A stretch of 64,000 nt of DNA, taken from Streptomyces fungicidicus (lineage in GTDB: Bacteria; Actinomycetota; Actinomycetes; Streptomycetales; Streptomycetaceae). The stretch covers positions 3,038,001 to 3,102,000 of the forward strand of contig NZ_CP023407.1 of assembly GCF_003665435.1 (NCBI RefSeq). The letters run 5' to 3'. The notes under the pieces are model-generated. The model ran no database searches. It was not told where the DNA came from and saw only the letters and a program-made list of their open reading frames with translations. Positions 17,627 to 27,755 of this stretch are shown here, piece after piece (position 1 is the stretch's first letter; each line of letters opens with the position of its first letter). Both the position numbers and the translations under genes were made by a program.

Positions 17627-18298
17627 TCAGGCCGCCGCCGCCAGGCGTTCCGCCTCCGCCACCGCCTCCTGGAGGGAGTCCACCACCGGGACGCCCACCG
17701 CTTCCAGGCTGGCGCGGCCGTGGGAGCCCCCGGTGTACAGCACGGCGCGCGCTCCCACGTGCCGTGCGGCCAGCGCGTCGTCGGCGGCGTCCCCGATCAC
17801 CACCGTGCGCTCCGGGTCGATCCCGGTCAGCGCGCCGAGGTGGCGCACCATGTGCTCGGCCTTGCTGCCGCCGGACGGTCCGGTCCGCCCGTCGACCCGT
17901 ATGAAGTGCGCCTCGATCCCGAAGTCCCGGACCAGCGGGACCAGGTCCTCGTGTCCGTACATGCTGAGGATCGACTGGCTGCGGCCCGCCGACGCCCAGC
18001 CCGCCAGCAGGTCCGTCACGCCCTCGGCGAGCCCGCACCGTACCCGGTGCTCCGTGTAGTACCGGTGGAAGGTGGCGTCCATCAGCCCCCACTCGGCCTC
18101 GCTGGGCAGCCGCCCCATCAGCCGCTCGTAGAACCTGGGCACCGGCACGCAGTACAGCTCCCGGTACCGCTCCAGTGTGATGGGCTCCAGGCCCAGCTCG
18201 CCGAAGGCCGCGTTCGTCGCCCCGATGACCGCGTCGACATCGTGGAACAGCGTGCCGTTCCAGTCCCAGACGATGTGCGCGTCCGTGTGCATCCCCAT
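17627..18298 (-). CDS. HAD-family phosphatase with DxN motif I
   Basis: A 223-aa HAD-superfamily hydrolase with a helical cap. Motif I is WDWNGTL, with nucleophile D12 but N14 where the general acid/base Asp normally sits. Motif II is SMYG near 112, the motif III Lys is near 146, and motif IV is VVIGDAADD (167-174). Phosphoryl transfer to D12 should still be possible. The missing second Asp recalls phosphonatase-type HADs (DWAGT) and suggests a slower or different hydrolysis step. The substrate is unknown. I start at ATG 18298 because the frame upstream overlaps the DUF6912 gene and has no homology; M3 is an alternative. It follows the 168-aa gene by 46 bp and is probably co-transcribed. Confidence 0.75.
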   Translation of the reverse strand: MGMHTDAHIVWDWNGTLFHDVDAVIGATNAAFGELGLEPITLERYRELYCVPVPRFYERLMGRLPSEAEWGLMDATFHRYYTEHRVRCGLAEGVTDLLAGWASAGRSQSILSMYGHEDLVPLVRDFGIEAHFIRVDGRTGPSGGSKAEHMVRHLGALTGIDPERTVVIGDAADDALAARHVGARAVLYTGGSHGRASLEAVGVPVVDSLQEAVAEAERLAAAA

Positions 18299-18344
18299 GC
18301 CCGAAAACGTACCCGCCCCCACTGACAATGAGGAGACCCGCAGG

Positions 18345-18851
18345 TCAGCCCACCAGGTGGGGGATCTCCTGGGTGGCGTACCAGAGCAGCTCATGGTCCT
18401 CCGCGCCGTCCACCGTGGACTGCGCCTCGTCGTCCCCGCCGTCCGCCGCGGCCAGCGCGTCCGCGGCCGCCGCCACATCCGTCTCCGCGTCCGCCGCGTC
18501 CACGTGCACCGCGGCCGCCCTGGCCAGCCGTACGGCCCCGGCGACCCGCACCTCGCCGAGCGCGGCCGGATCGGCGCTCCGGTCGGGGTCGGCCGAGGCG
18601 GTGTCGTCGGACACTTCCACGGCGACCACGACCCTGCGCCGCGGCGCACCGGGGTCCGCCGCCAGCAGCCGCAGGGAGGCCAGCGCGGCACGGCCGAGCG
18701 CGGCGTACTCCAGCTCCTCGAGGTCGTCGGAGAGGTACCACCCGCGCAGCGCGGGCGTCACGGCGTACGCGAGGAAGGGCCCGTCGCCCAGCGCACCCGT
18801 CCCGTACGCCTCGGCGAGCGCGGGGAGAGTCAGGGGGACGTAGACGCGCAT
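18345..18851 (-). CDS. Conserved hypothetical protein, DUF6912-like
   Basis: A 168-aa soluble protein starting MRVYVPLTLPALAEA, with an acidic, Ala-rich C-terminal half and a final YATQEIPHLVG. The start and the strand-helix pattern resemble the actinobacterial DUF6912 family, which has no known function. It lies directly upstream of the HAD gene and divergent from the Rv3235-family gene. I see no catalytic motif. Confidence 0.6.
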   Translation of the reverse strand: MRVYVPLTLPALAEAYGTGALGDGPFLAYAVTPALRGWYLSDDLEELEYAALGRAALASLRLLAADPGAPRRRVVVAVEVSDDTASADPDRSADPAALGEVRVAGAVRLARAAAVHVDAADAETDVAAAADALAAADGGDDEAQSTVDGAEDHELLWYATQEIPHLVG

Positions 18852-19171
18852 GGTGGGTCGCTTTCGTGTGATCGGGGACTCCGCGAGGGCCTTCAGGATA
18901 CGTGCGGGCGTCCCCCATCGGGGTCGTGCCCGGGACCCCGGCCGCGTCCACTTCCGTCCCGGACTTCACCCGGTCCGCCCGCCGCAGCGCGGGCCCGAGC
19001 GGCCGCCGGCCACCCGGATAGGTGAACTTCCCCGCCCCCGGGACACGCGCAGGGCTTGCTTGCCCTTGACGCCCGGAGCCCCGTACAAGATCCCCAGACA
19101 GGAAGTTACTGCCCGGTATCCCCCGGCTCCCCCAGCCGCCCGGATGCCCGGGCCCGTCGAAACGGGGTCCC
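18852..19171. other. 320-bp divergent intergenic region
   Basis: No gene is seen. It should hold promoters for the leftward DUF6912-HAD pair and the rightward Rv3235-family gene. One rightward candidate is described separately. The rest is GC-rich with no clear palindrome. Confidence 0.5.
19060..19089 (+). promoter_or_regulatory. Candidate promoter for Rv3235-family gene
   Basis: TTGCCC and TACAAG are 18 bp apart, and an overlapping TTGACG follows at 19066. The spacing suits a housekeeping sigma factor, but the -10 is poor. It lies 83 bp before the start codon. Confidence 0.25.
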
Positions 19172-19762
19172 ATGAACAAGGTCATGACCAGGGTGCAGCA
19201 CCGCCCCGGCGGCCGTCCCCCCGCCCGCCGCGACGCACGCCGCCCCGGCGGTGCCCCGCCCTCCCGCCCGACCGCGGCCAGGACCGCACCCGCCTCACCG
19301 CCCCGCACCCCCGCCGGAAGGACGACATCCGCCCCCTCCCCCGACCGGCGCCGGCCCGGCGTCACGGCGCGTTCCACTCGGCCCGCCGACAACCGTCCGC
19401 CGGTCCGGGACGCCGTCCCCCAGCCCCGGCCCACCGACCGCTTCGCCGAGCTGCTCCTCGCCGTCCTCAGCGGCCAGCGCCCCGTCCACGCCATGCTGCG
19501 GCACACCGCGGGGCGGGCCTACGACGAGCTGGTCCGGCTCGCCGAGCGCGGGCCCCTGCGCACCCGCGGCGTCCGGCCCGTCGTACGGGACATCGGCTGG
19601 TTCGAGCCCCGCGAGGGCGCCATCGAGGCGTTCGCCCGGATCGGCGCCGGCGACCGGCTGCGCGCCATGGCCTTCCGGCTGGAGCAGGGACGGGACCTGC
19701 GCTGGCGCTGCACCGCGGTGGAGCTGGGCGGCCCCCGCCCGCACGCCGCGGACGGCCGCTGA
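19172..19762 (+). CDS. Rv3235-family protein
   Basis: A 196-aa protein with a basic, Pro/Arg-rich, probably disordered N-terminal half (1-90). The conserved C-terminal domain starts near RFAELLLAVLSGQRPV and ends with GRDLRWRCTAVELG. This domain defines the actinobacterial Rv3235 family, named for a gene near secA1 in M. tuberculosis, and here too it adjoins secA. The function is not known. M5 is an alternative start. It is convergent with secA across a strong terminator. Confidence 0.7.
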   Translation: MNKVMTRVQHRPGGRPPARRDARRPGGAPPSRPTAARTAPASPPRTPAGRTTSAPSPDRRRPGVTARSTRPADNRPPVRDAVPQPRPTDRFAELLLAVLSGQRPVHAMLRHTAGRAYDELVRLAERGPLRTRGVRPVVRDIGWFEPREGAIEAFARIGAGDRLRAMAFRLEQGRDLRWRCTAVELGGPRPHAADGR

Positions 19763-19774
19763 GCGCACGGACGC

Positions 19775-19810
19775 CCGAGGGCCGGGCACCCTGGGGTGCC
19801 CGGCCCTCGG
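19775..19810. terminator. Bidirectional terminator between Rv3235-family gene and secA
   Basis: A perfect 16-bp GC-rich stem (19775-19790 with 19795-19810) and loop CTGG lies between two convergent genes, 12 bp after one stop and 35 bp after the other. Confidence 0.8.
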
Positions 19811-19845
19811 CCTGCTCACGGCCGCTCCGCACGGAGCGGCGGCGC

Positions 19846-22692
<2,847 letters not shown>

Positions 22693-22971
22693 GGGGGTTG
22701 GTCTCCTTGCCGGTCGGGCCTGGGACGGTCGGTTTCCATTTGACTGACTGAGCAACGGCCATCGTATGCGAGGACCCCGCCACGCCGGGAGGCCTGCCGT
22801 GGGGGTGACCGTCGGCTGGTTCCTATCCGATTCACCGCTGCTTCAAAAGAACAACGTCCGGGGCCCCCGGATGGTGCCACGACACCCCGGCGAATTGCGC
22901 GAAGGGTGATCGTCGCCTCACGCACCGCTAAGGGATGGCGCCCTTCGCCGCCGCGAGCGCAGAATCGCCCG

Positions 22972-23541
22972 ATGGAACCCGTCACGCTCACCACCGACCG
23001 TCTCCTGCTGCGCACGGTCGGCCCGCAGGACACCGACACCGTGTACGCGATCTGCCAGGACCCGGACATCCAGCGCTGGACCACGATCCCCTCCCCGTAC
23101 CTGCCCGAGCACGCGCGGGGCTTCACGGAGCAGATCGCGCCGGACGGCTGGGCGAACGGTTCGATGTTCACCTTCGGCGTCTTCCTGCCCGGCGGGGAGC
23201 TCACGGGCATGCTCGGCATCACCATGCGGGCCCTGGGGACGGGCGAGATCGGCTACTGGGCGGCGAAGGAGCACCGGGGCAACGGCTACATCACCGAGGC
23301 CGCCCTCGCCGCCTCCCGCTGGGCCTTCACCCGGATGTCGGTCGACCGCGTGGAGTGGCGCGCGGAGGTGGGCAACACCGCCTCCCGCGCGGTGGCGGAA
23401 CGCGCGGGCTTCACCGTCGAGGGCGTGCTGCGCTCGTCGCTCAACAACAAGGGAGTGCTGCGGGACTGCTGGGTGGGCTCCCTCCTCCCGTCCGACCTGG
23501 GGCTTCCCTCCACGGCGCCCTACGTGCCCGGTCTGGGGTGA
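22972..23541 (+). CDS. GNAT-family N-acetyltransferase, RimJ/RimL-like
   Basis: A 189-aa GNAT enzyme beginning LTTDRLLLRTVGPQD, the usual RimJ/RimL-type start. The acetyl-CoA loop is in GYWAAKEHRGNGYITEA, followed by VGNTASRAVAERAGF, which is diagnostic of the family. It would acetylate a small-molecule or protein amino group. The substrate is unknown. ATG 22972 is chosen at the conserved start; no good ribosome-binding site is seen. It is divergent from secA, with 279 bp between the two starts. Confidence 0.85.
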   Translation: MEPVTLTTDRLLLRTVGPQDTDTVYAICQDPDIQRWTTIPSPYLPEHARGFTEQIAPDGWANGSMFTFGVFLPGGELTGMLGITMRALGTGEIGYWAAKEHRGNGYITEAALAASRWAFTRMSVDRVEWRAEVGNTASRAVAERAGFTVEGVLRSSLNNKGVLRDCWVGSLLPSDLGLPSTAPYVPGLG

Positions 23542-23590
23542 CGCCCGGGCGCGCGCCGGTTGTCAGTGCCGCCCTCTATGGTGCGGACCC

Positions 23591-24778
23591 ATGACGACCC
23601 TTCCGCGACCGACCACGGCGCTCTCGGCAGACGAGGCCCGCCGCATCGCCCTGCGGGCCCAGGGCCTCCTCGGCGCCCCCGACCGCCGCGCGGGCGTCCG
23701 GGGGGTCCTCCGCCATCTCGGCGCGGTGCAGCTCGACACCATCTCCGTCCTCGCCCGCTCCCACGAGCTGATCCCCTACGCCCGCCTGGGCGCCGTGGGG
23801 CGCCGGACCGTCGAGGACGCCTACTGGACGACGGGCTCGGAGCCGCCGCACGCGTTCGAGTACTGGTCGCACGCCGCCTGCGTCCTCCCCATCGAGGAGT
23901 GGCCCCACTTCGCGTTCCGCCGCCGCGCCTACCGCGCCCGGCCGCACTGGAACCACGAGCTCCCCGAAGGCGCCTACGACCAGGTGATCAAGCAGCTCCG
24001 CACCGAGGGTCCCCTCACCGCGACGGAGCTGGGCGGCGCCAAGCGCACCAGCGAGTGGTGGGACTGGTCCGGCACGAAGGTCGCCGTCGAACGCGCGCTG
24101 ATGTACGGCGAGGTGGTGTGCGTCGAGCGCCGCGGCTGGAAGCGGGTCTACGACCTCGCCGAGCGCGCGATCCCGGCGCAGTTGCTGCACGACGAGCTGG
24201 ACGACACCGAGTGCCTGCGCCGCCTGGTCCGCCTGGCCGGCCGGTCCCTCGGGGTGGGCACCCGCGCGGACATCGCCGACTACCACCGGCTCAAGGGCGA
24301 GCAGTTCGACGCGGTGGTCGACGCCTCGGGTCTGGTCCCGGTGACGGTGGAGGGCTGGTCCAAGCCGGCCTGGGCCGATCCGGAGGCCCTGGCATCGCCG
24401 CCGCGCGGCCGGCACCGTACGACGCTGCTGTCCCCGTTCGACTCGCTGATCTGGGAGCGGGCGCGCACGGAGCGGCTGTTCGGCTTCACCCACCGCCTGG
24501 AGGCCTACGTCCCCAAGCAGAAACGGGTCTACGGCTACTTCGCGATGCCGGTGCTCGCGGGCGGCCGGATCGTCGGCCGGGTCGACCCGGCGCGTGAGGG
24601 GCGCACGCTGGTGGCCAAGCAGGTCACGCTGGACGGAGCGAAGGCGGTCCCCGCCGTGGCGCAGGCGCTGGTGGAGGCGGCGGGCTGGGTGGACTGCACC
24701 GACGTCCGGGTGGAGCGGGCCGACTCGCCCGAGCTCCGTGAGGCCCTCACCGTGGAGCTCGCCCGGGCGCTCGCCTGA
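23591..24778 (+). CDS. YcaQ/AlkZ-type DNA glycosylase (winged-helix, HTH_42 family)
   Basis: A 395-aa member of the HTH_42 family that includes E. coli YcaQ and S. sahachiroi AlkZ, which unhook interstrand crosslinks or excise alkylated bases. The N-terminal tandem winged helices contain QLD (47-49). This matches the Q-hydrophobic-D catalytic motif of YcaQ-like members rather than the Q-hydrophobic-Q of AlkZ. Further conserved stretches are HAFEYWSHAACVLP (88-101) and LLSPFDSLIWER (about 285-296). Streptomyces use such enzymes for housekeeping repair or toxin self-resistance. No biosynthetic cluster is near, so a general repair role is likelier. It follows the GNAT gene by 49 bp on the same strand. 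Confidence 0.8.
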   Translation: MTTLPRPTTALSADEARRIALRAQGLLGAPDRRAGVRGVLRHLGAVQLDTISVLARSHELIPYARLGAVGRRTVEDAYWTTGSEPPHAFEYWSHAACVLPIEEWPHFAFRRRAYRARPHWNHELPEGAYDQVIKQLRTEGPLTATELGGAKRTSEWWDWSGTKVAVERALMYGEVVCVERRGWKRVYDLAERAIPAQLLHDELDDTECLRRLVRLAGRSLGVGTRADIADYHRLKGEQFDAVVDASGLVPVTVEGWSKPAWADPEALASPPRGRHRTTLLSPFDSLIWERARTERLFGFTHRLEAYVPKQKRVYGYFAMPVLAGGRIVGRVDPAREGRTLVAKQVTLDGAKAVPAVAQALVEAAGWVDCTDVRVERADSPELREALTVELARALA

Positions 24779-24798
24779 CCCCCCTCCGGCGCGCGCCG

Positions 24799-25545
24799 TC
24801 AGCGGATCTCGAGGATCTTCTCCCGCATCGCGTAGACCACCGCCTCCATCCTGGAGTGCAGCTGGAGCTTCTCCAGGATGTTGCGCACGTGGTTCTTCAC
24901 GGTGTTCTCGGAGATGAAGAGTTCCTTGGCGATGTCGCGGTTGTTCATCCCGGTGGCCACGAGCTTGAGGACTTCGAGTTCACGGTCCGTCAGCCGGGGC
25001 GCGGGCACGAGCCGGCGCTCGTCGGTGCGCTGGATCATCGACTTGAACTCGGTGAGCAGTTTCGACGCCATGGACGGACTGATCTGCGACTGCCCGTCGG
25101 CCACCGCGCGAATGGCGGTGGCCACCTCGTCGGTGGAGATCTCCTTGAGGAGATAACCGGTCGCGCCCGCCTTGATGGCGTCGTAGAGATCGGCTTCCTC
25201 GTCGCTGATCGTCAGCATGATGATCTTCGCGCTGGGGGCGACCTCCTTGATGGAGGTGCACGCCTCGATCCCGCCCCGCTTGGGCATCCGCACGTCCATC
25301 AGCACGATGTCGGGCAGCAGGTCGGCCGCCTTCTCCACCGCCTCCGCGCCGTCCCCCGCCTCGCCGACGACCTGGATGTCCTCCTCGGCCGCGAGCACGA
25401 TCTCCAGACCGCGGCGGAACAGCGCGTGGTCGTCCACCACAAGGACCCTGATCGGCTCCTTGCGTGGAGTGTCCGCGCCCGGGCCCATGCCGACGACGCC
25501 GTCGTCGGCATCCTCGTCACGCATCGGTCCGAAGCTGTCCGCCAT
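24799..25545 (-). CDS. NarL/FixJ-family response regulator (orphan)
   Basis: A 248-aa two-domain regulator. The receiver (33-150) has the acidic pair D38-D39, phospho-acceptor D84 (VLMDVRMP) and a conserved Lys in GYLLKE. The LuxR-type helix-turn-helix (about 183-226) has LTDRELEVLKLVATGMNN and ISENTVKNHV. The start ATG 25545 has GGGGAGGA six bases upstream, which is decisive over longer frames. A polar acidic N-terminal tail of 30 residues is unusual for the family. No sensor kinase adjoins it, so the partner is unknown. It is convergent with the YcaQ-like gene (21-bp gap). Confidence 0.9.
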   Translation of the reverse strand: MADSFGPMRDEDADDGVVGMGPGADTPRKEPIRVLVVDDHALFRRGLEIVLAAEEDIQVVGEAGDGAEAVEKAADLLPDIVLMDVRMPKRGGIEACTSIKEVAPSAKIIMLTISDEEADLYDAIKAGATGYLLKEISTDEVATAIRAVADGQSQISPSMASKLLTEFKSMIQRTDERRLVPAPRLTDRELEVLKLVATGMNNRDIAKELFISENTVKNHVRNILEKLQLHSRMEAVVYAMREKILEIR

Positions 25546-25748
25546 CGTTCCTCCCCCTGAAGGCTGTGGCCTGTGGTCCTGACCATCGCCAACCCAAGGC
25601 AGCGGCCCACCGGTTGGGCCGTTGCAGCCATGATTCCATGCCCCGCCGACAGCGGGGTGCCGGTGTGTGCGCCGAGTGGTCGCACACCGGTGCCCCCGGG
25701 GGCGCACGCGCGCACCCAGGGGCACCGGTGTGGTCGCCACGCGGCGGA

Positions 25749-26441
25749 TCAGCCGCCGAGCGTCCCGCCCGCCTCGGGGGCCTGCGTCTGGGTGACCATC
25801 GTGTCCGTGCTGAGGTGGATCACGCCGTAGTCGTAGGCGTGCCGCCGGTAGACGACGCTGGGTTCCTTGGTCTCGGAGTCGACGAACAGATAGAAGTCGT
25901 GCCCGACCAGCTCCATCTCGTAGAGAGCCTGGTTGAGCGTCATGGGTGCTGCCACGTGGGTCTTCTCGCGGACGACCAGGGGTCCGTCACCCTGCACCTC
26001 CAGCGAGCCGATCTTCTTCGTCGGGACGGCGTCCGAGTCCTCCTGGGCGGAGCCCGCACCGGTCCCGTTGAGTGTCGCCGCGCCCGGAACATGGTCGGGG
26101 ACCTCGGCTGCCGAGATCCTGCGCGCGCCGCGCCGCGAGAAGCGCTTGTCGTGCTGCTTGCGCAGCCGGGCGTCCAGCTTCTCCGCCGCCAGGTCGAGCG
26201 CCGCGTAGGCGTCGCTCGCGGCCGCCTCCGCCCGGATCACCGGTCCGCGGGAGCGGAGTGTGATCTCCACCCGGTCGCTGCGGTCGGCCTGCCGGGGGTT
26301 GGGCTCCTTGGACACCTCGACGTCGAGGCTGATCACCTTGCCATCGAGCTTCTGGATCTTCTCCAGGTTCAGCTTCTCGGCCACGTGCTTCCGGAACCGC
26401 TCGGGCACCTCGGTCTTGCGGCCCTTGACGACGATGTCCAC
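25749..26441 (-). CDS. hpf: Long-form ribosome hibernation-promoting factor
   Basis: A 230-aa protein. The N-terminal S30AE domain (1-105, DIVVKGRKTEVPERF) binds the decoding site of the 30S subunit. After a linker, the C-terminal domain (about 175-225, with HDFYLFVDSETKEP and HAYDYGVIHL) dimerises two 70S ribosomes into 100S particles. The long form is usual outside the gamma-proteobacteria. The GTG start 26441 has GGAG 7 bases upstream. A 30-aa open frame ends 19 bp before it, suggesting coupled translation. Expression is probably linked to stationary phase or stress, but no alternative-sigma promoter is clear. Confidence 0.93.
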   Translation of the reverse strand: MDIVVKGRKTEVPERFRKHVAEKLNLEKIQKLDGKVISLDVEVSKEPNPRQADRSDRVEITLRSRGPVIRAEAAASDAYAALDLAAEKLDARLRKQHDKRFSRRGARRISAAEVPDHVPGAATLNGTGAGSAQEDSDAVPTKKIGSLEVQGDGPLVVREKTHVAAPMTLNQALYEMELVGHDFYLFVDSETKEPSVVYRRHAYDYGVIHLSTDTMVTQTQAPEAGGTLGG

Positions 26442-26460
26442 GCAGAACTCCGTTCCCGGA

Positions 26461-26553
26461 TCACTCCGCCTCGATGCGGAGCGTCTCCCTTTTGCACCAG
26501 ATTCCGGTGACGCCCGGAATCTCGGACTCGGTGACGTCCACCTCCTCCCCCAT
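26461..26553 (-). CDS. Probable 30-aa acidic small protein upstream of hpf
   Basis: An ATG at 26553 with GGAG nine bases upstream opens 30 codons ending at TGA 26461, 19 bp before hpf. The peptide begins MGEEVDVTESEIPG and ends KRETLRIEAE. It has seven Glu, one Asp and a single Trp-Cys pair (WC, 19-20). Third positions are G or C in 26 of 29 codons after the start, as in real Streptomyces genes. A GTG at 26568 would give 35 aa but lacks a spaced ribosome-binding site. A 6-bp hairpin (CTCCGC/GCGGAG, 26464-26481) covers the last codons, just before hpf. It could be a conserved small protein or a leader controlling hpf. Function unknown. Confidence 0.55.
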   Translation of the reverse strand: MGEEVDVTESEIPGVTGIWCKRETLRIEAE

Positions 26554-26652
26554 GGGCGAGATCTCCACTCCACCGGCACGGGTGATTGCGAAAAACCCGC
26601 AGCACGGCAATCGGATTCGAGAGGTGTGGCCTGCGGCTTTCCCTCACAACCG

Positions 26653-26682
26653 AACATATCTCGCCCGGACGGATGTCGTCAC
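26653..26682 (-). promoter_or_regulatory. Candidate promoter for small ORF and hpf
   Basis: Reading leftward, GTGACG and TATGTT are separated by 18 bp, a good spacing for a HrdB-type promoter, in the lower-GC region upstream of the small ORF. It lies about 100 bp before the small-ORF start. Confidence 0.4.
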
Positions 26683-26751
26683 CCTCTACCGCGCCGTACC
26701 TCCATTCTGGTGAATTGACCTGTCATTACCTGCAACGACGCAAGATCTCAG

Positions 26752-27666
26752 TCAGTTCCGGCTTATTTCGAAAGCGTCCGGAGACGCCGCGACGACGGCC
26801 GCGCACATCACGTCGGTGATCCCCTCGGCGCCCTCCGCGCCCGCGGTACCCGACGGCCGGCCGGACCGCCGGCCCGCCCTCTGTTGAACTGGTCCGTTCC
26901 GTTGTTCCCCTCTCCTTTCCCCCGTCTCACCCCTGTACACGAACGCGGGCCCCGAAATACTCGATCCGGCGCCCGGATCCGGCGCCGGGGCCCAAGCCCG
27001 CCCCCGAACCGCGCGTGCCGCCTCGGCGAGTGACGCGCCGGTCGTCATCAGGTCGTCCACCAGCACGACCCGGCCTGCCGACAGCAGCCGTTCGCAGCCG
27101 CGCGTCACCGTCAGGGCACCCGCGAGATTGGCCAGCCGCTGCCGGGAGCCGAGCCCCGACTGGTCGGCCACGTCCCGTCGTTGCCGCAGTGCGGAAAGCA
27201 CTCGAACGGGTACCCCCGAGCGCCGCAGCTCACCCGCCGCCGCGTACGCGATCCGCCGCGCGGGATCGTGGCCGCGCGCCCGCACGGCCCGCCGCGCGGA
27301 GGGCACCGGGACGAGCAGCACCGGGCGCGGGCCGGCGGACGGCCCGCCGTCGCCCGCGCACGGTGTCCGGGCCGCCCGGAGCCCCGCCCGCACGGCGTCC
27401 GCGAGCGCCTCGCCGAGCGGCCGTGACAGGGCCAGGGCACCCCGCTCCTTGTGGGCCAGCAACGTGGCGCGCACCTCGTCCGCGTACCGCGCCGCGGCGT
27501 GCACCGGCGGCAGCCCGGCCGGCTCGGGCACCGGCCGCACCCGGCACGGCCCGGCCCCGCTCAACGCCCCGCGGCACCGGGCGCAGAGCACCGCCCGGGG
27601 TCTGCCGCAGCCGCCGCACTCGGCCGGGAGCACCAGATCGGTGAGGTCCTGCCACCAGTCCCGCAT
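26752..27666 (-). CDS. comF: ComF-family phosphoribosyltransferase-like protein
   Basis: A 304-aa ComF/GntX family protein. The N-terminal Cys cluster CGGC (17-20) plus C28 and C31 forms a likely zinc finger. The type I phosphoribosyltransferase fold follows, with the PRPP-binding motif VVLVDDLMTTGAS (200-212). In naturally competent bacteria ComF aids DNA uptake; in Streptomyces its role is unknown. The core ends near residue 245. The last 60 residues are a low-complexity Gly/Arg/Glu tail that looks unlike the family. They may be genuine or reflect loss of an earlier stop. It lies 90 bp downstream of lpqB on the same strand. Confidence 0.8.
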   Translation of the reverse strand: MRDWWQDLTDLVLPAECGGCGRPRAVLCARCRGALSGAGPCRVRPVPEPAGLPPVHAAARYADEVRATLLAHKERGALALSRPLGEALADAVRAGLRAARTPCAGDGGPSAGPRPVLLVPVPSARRAVRARGHDPARRIAYAAAGELRRSGVPVRVLSALRQRRDVADQSGLGSRQRLANLAGALTVTRGCERLLSAGRVVLVDDLMTTGASLAEAARAVRGRAWAPAPDPGAGSSISGPAFVYRGETGERRGEQRNGPVQQRAGRRSGRPSGTAGAEGAEGITDVMCAAVVAASPDAFEISRN

Positions 27667-27755
27667 GCGCCCACTGTGCCAACGCCCGCCGCACCCGGCC
27701 ACCCCTGTGGATAACCCGGAGGACGGGGCGGGGACGGGCCGGCGACGGGCCCGGA

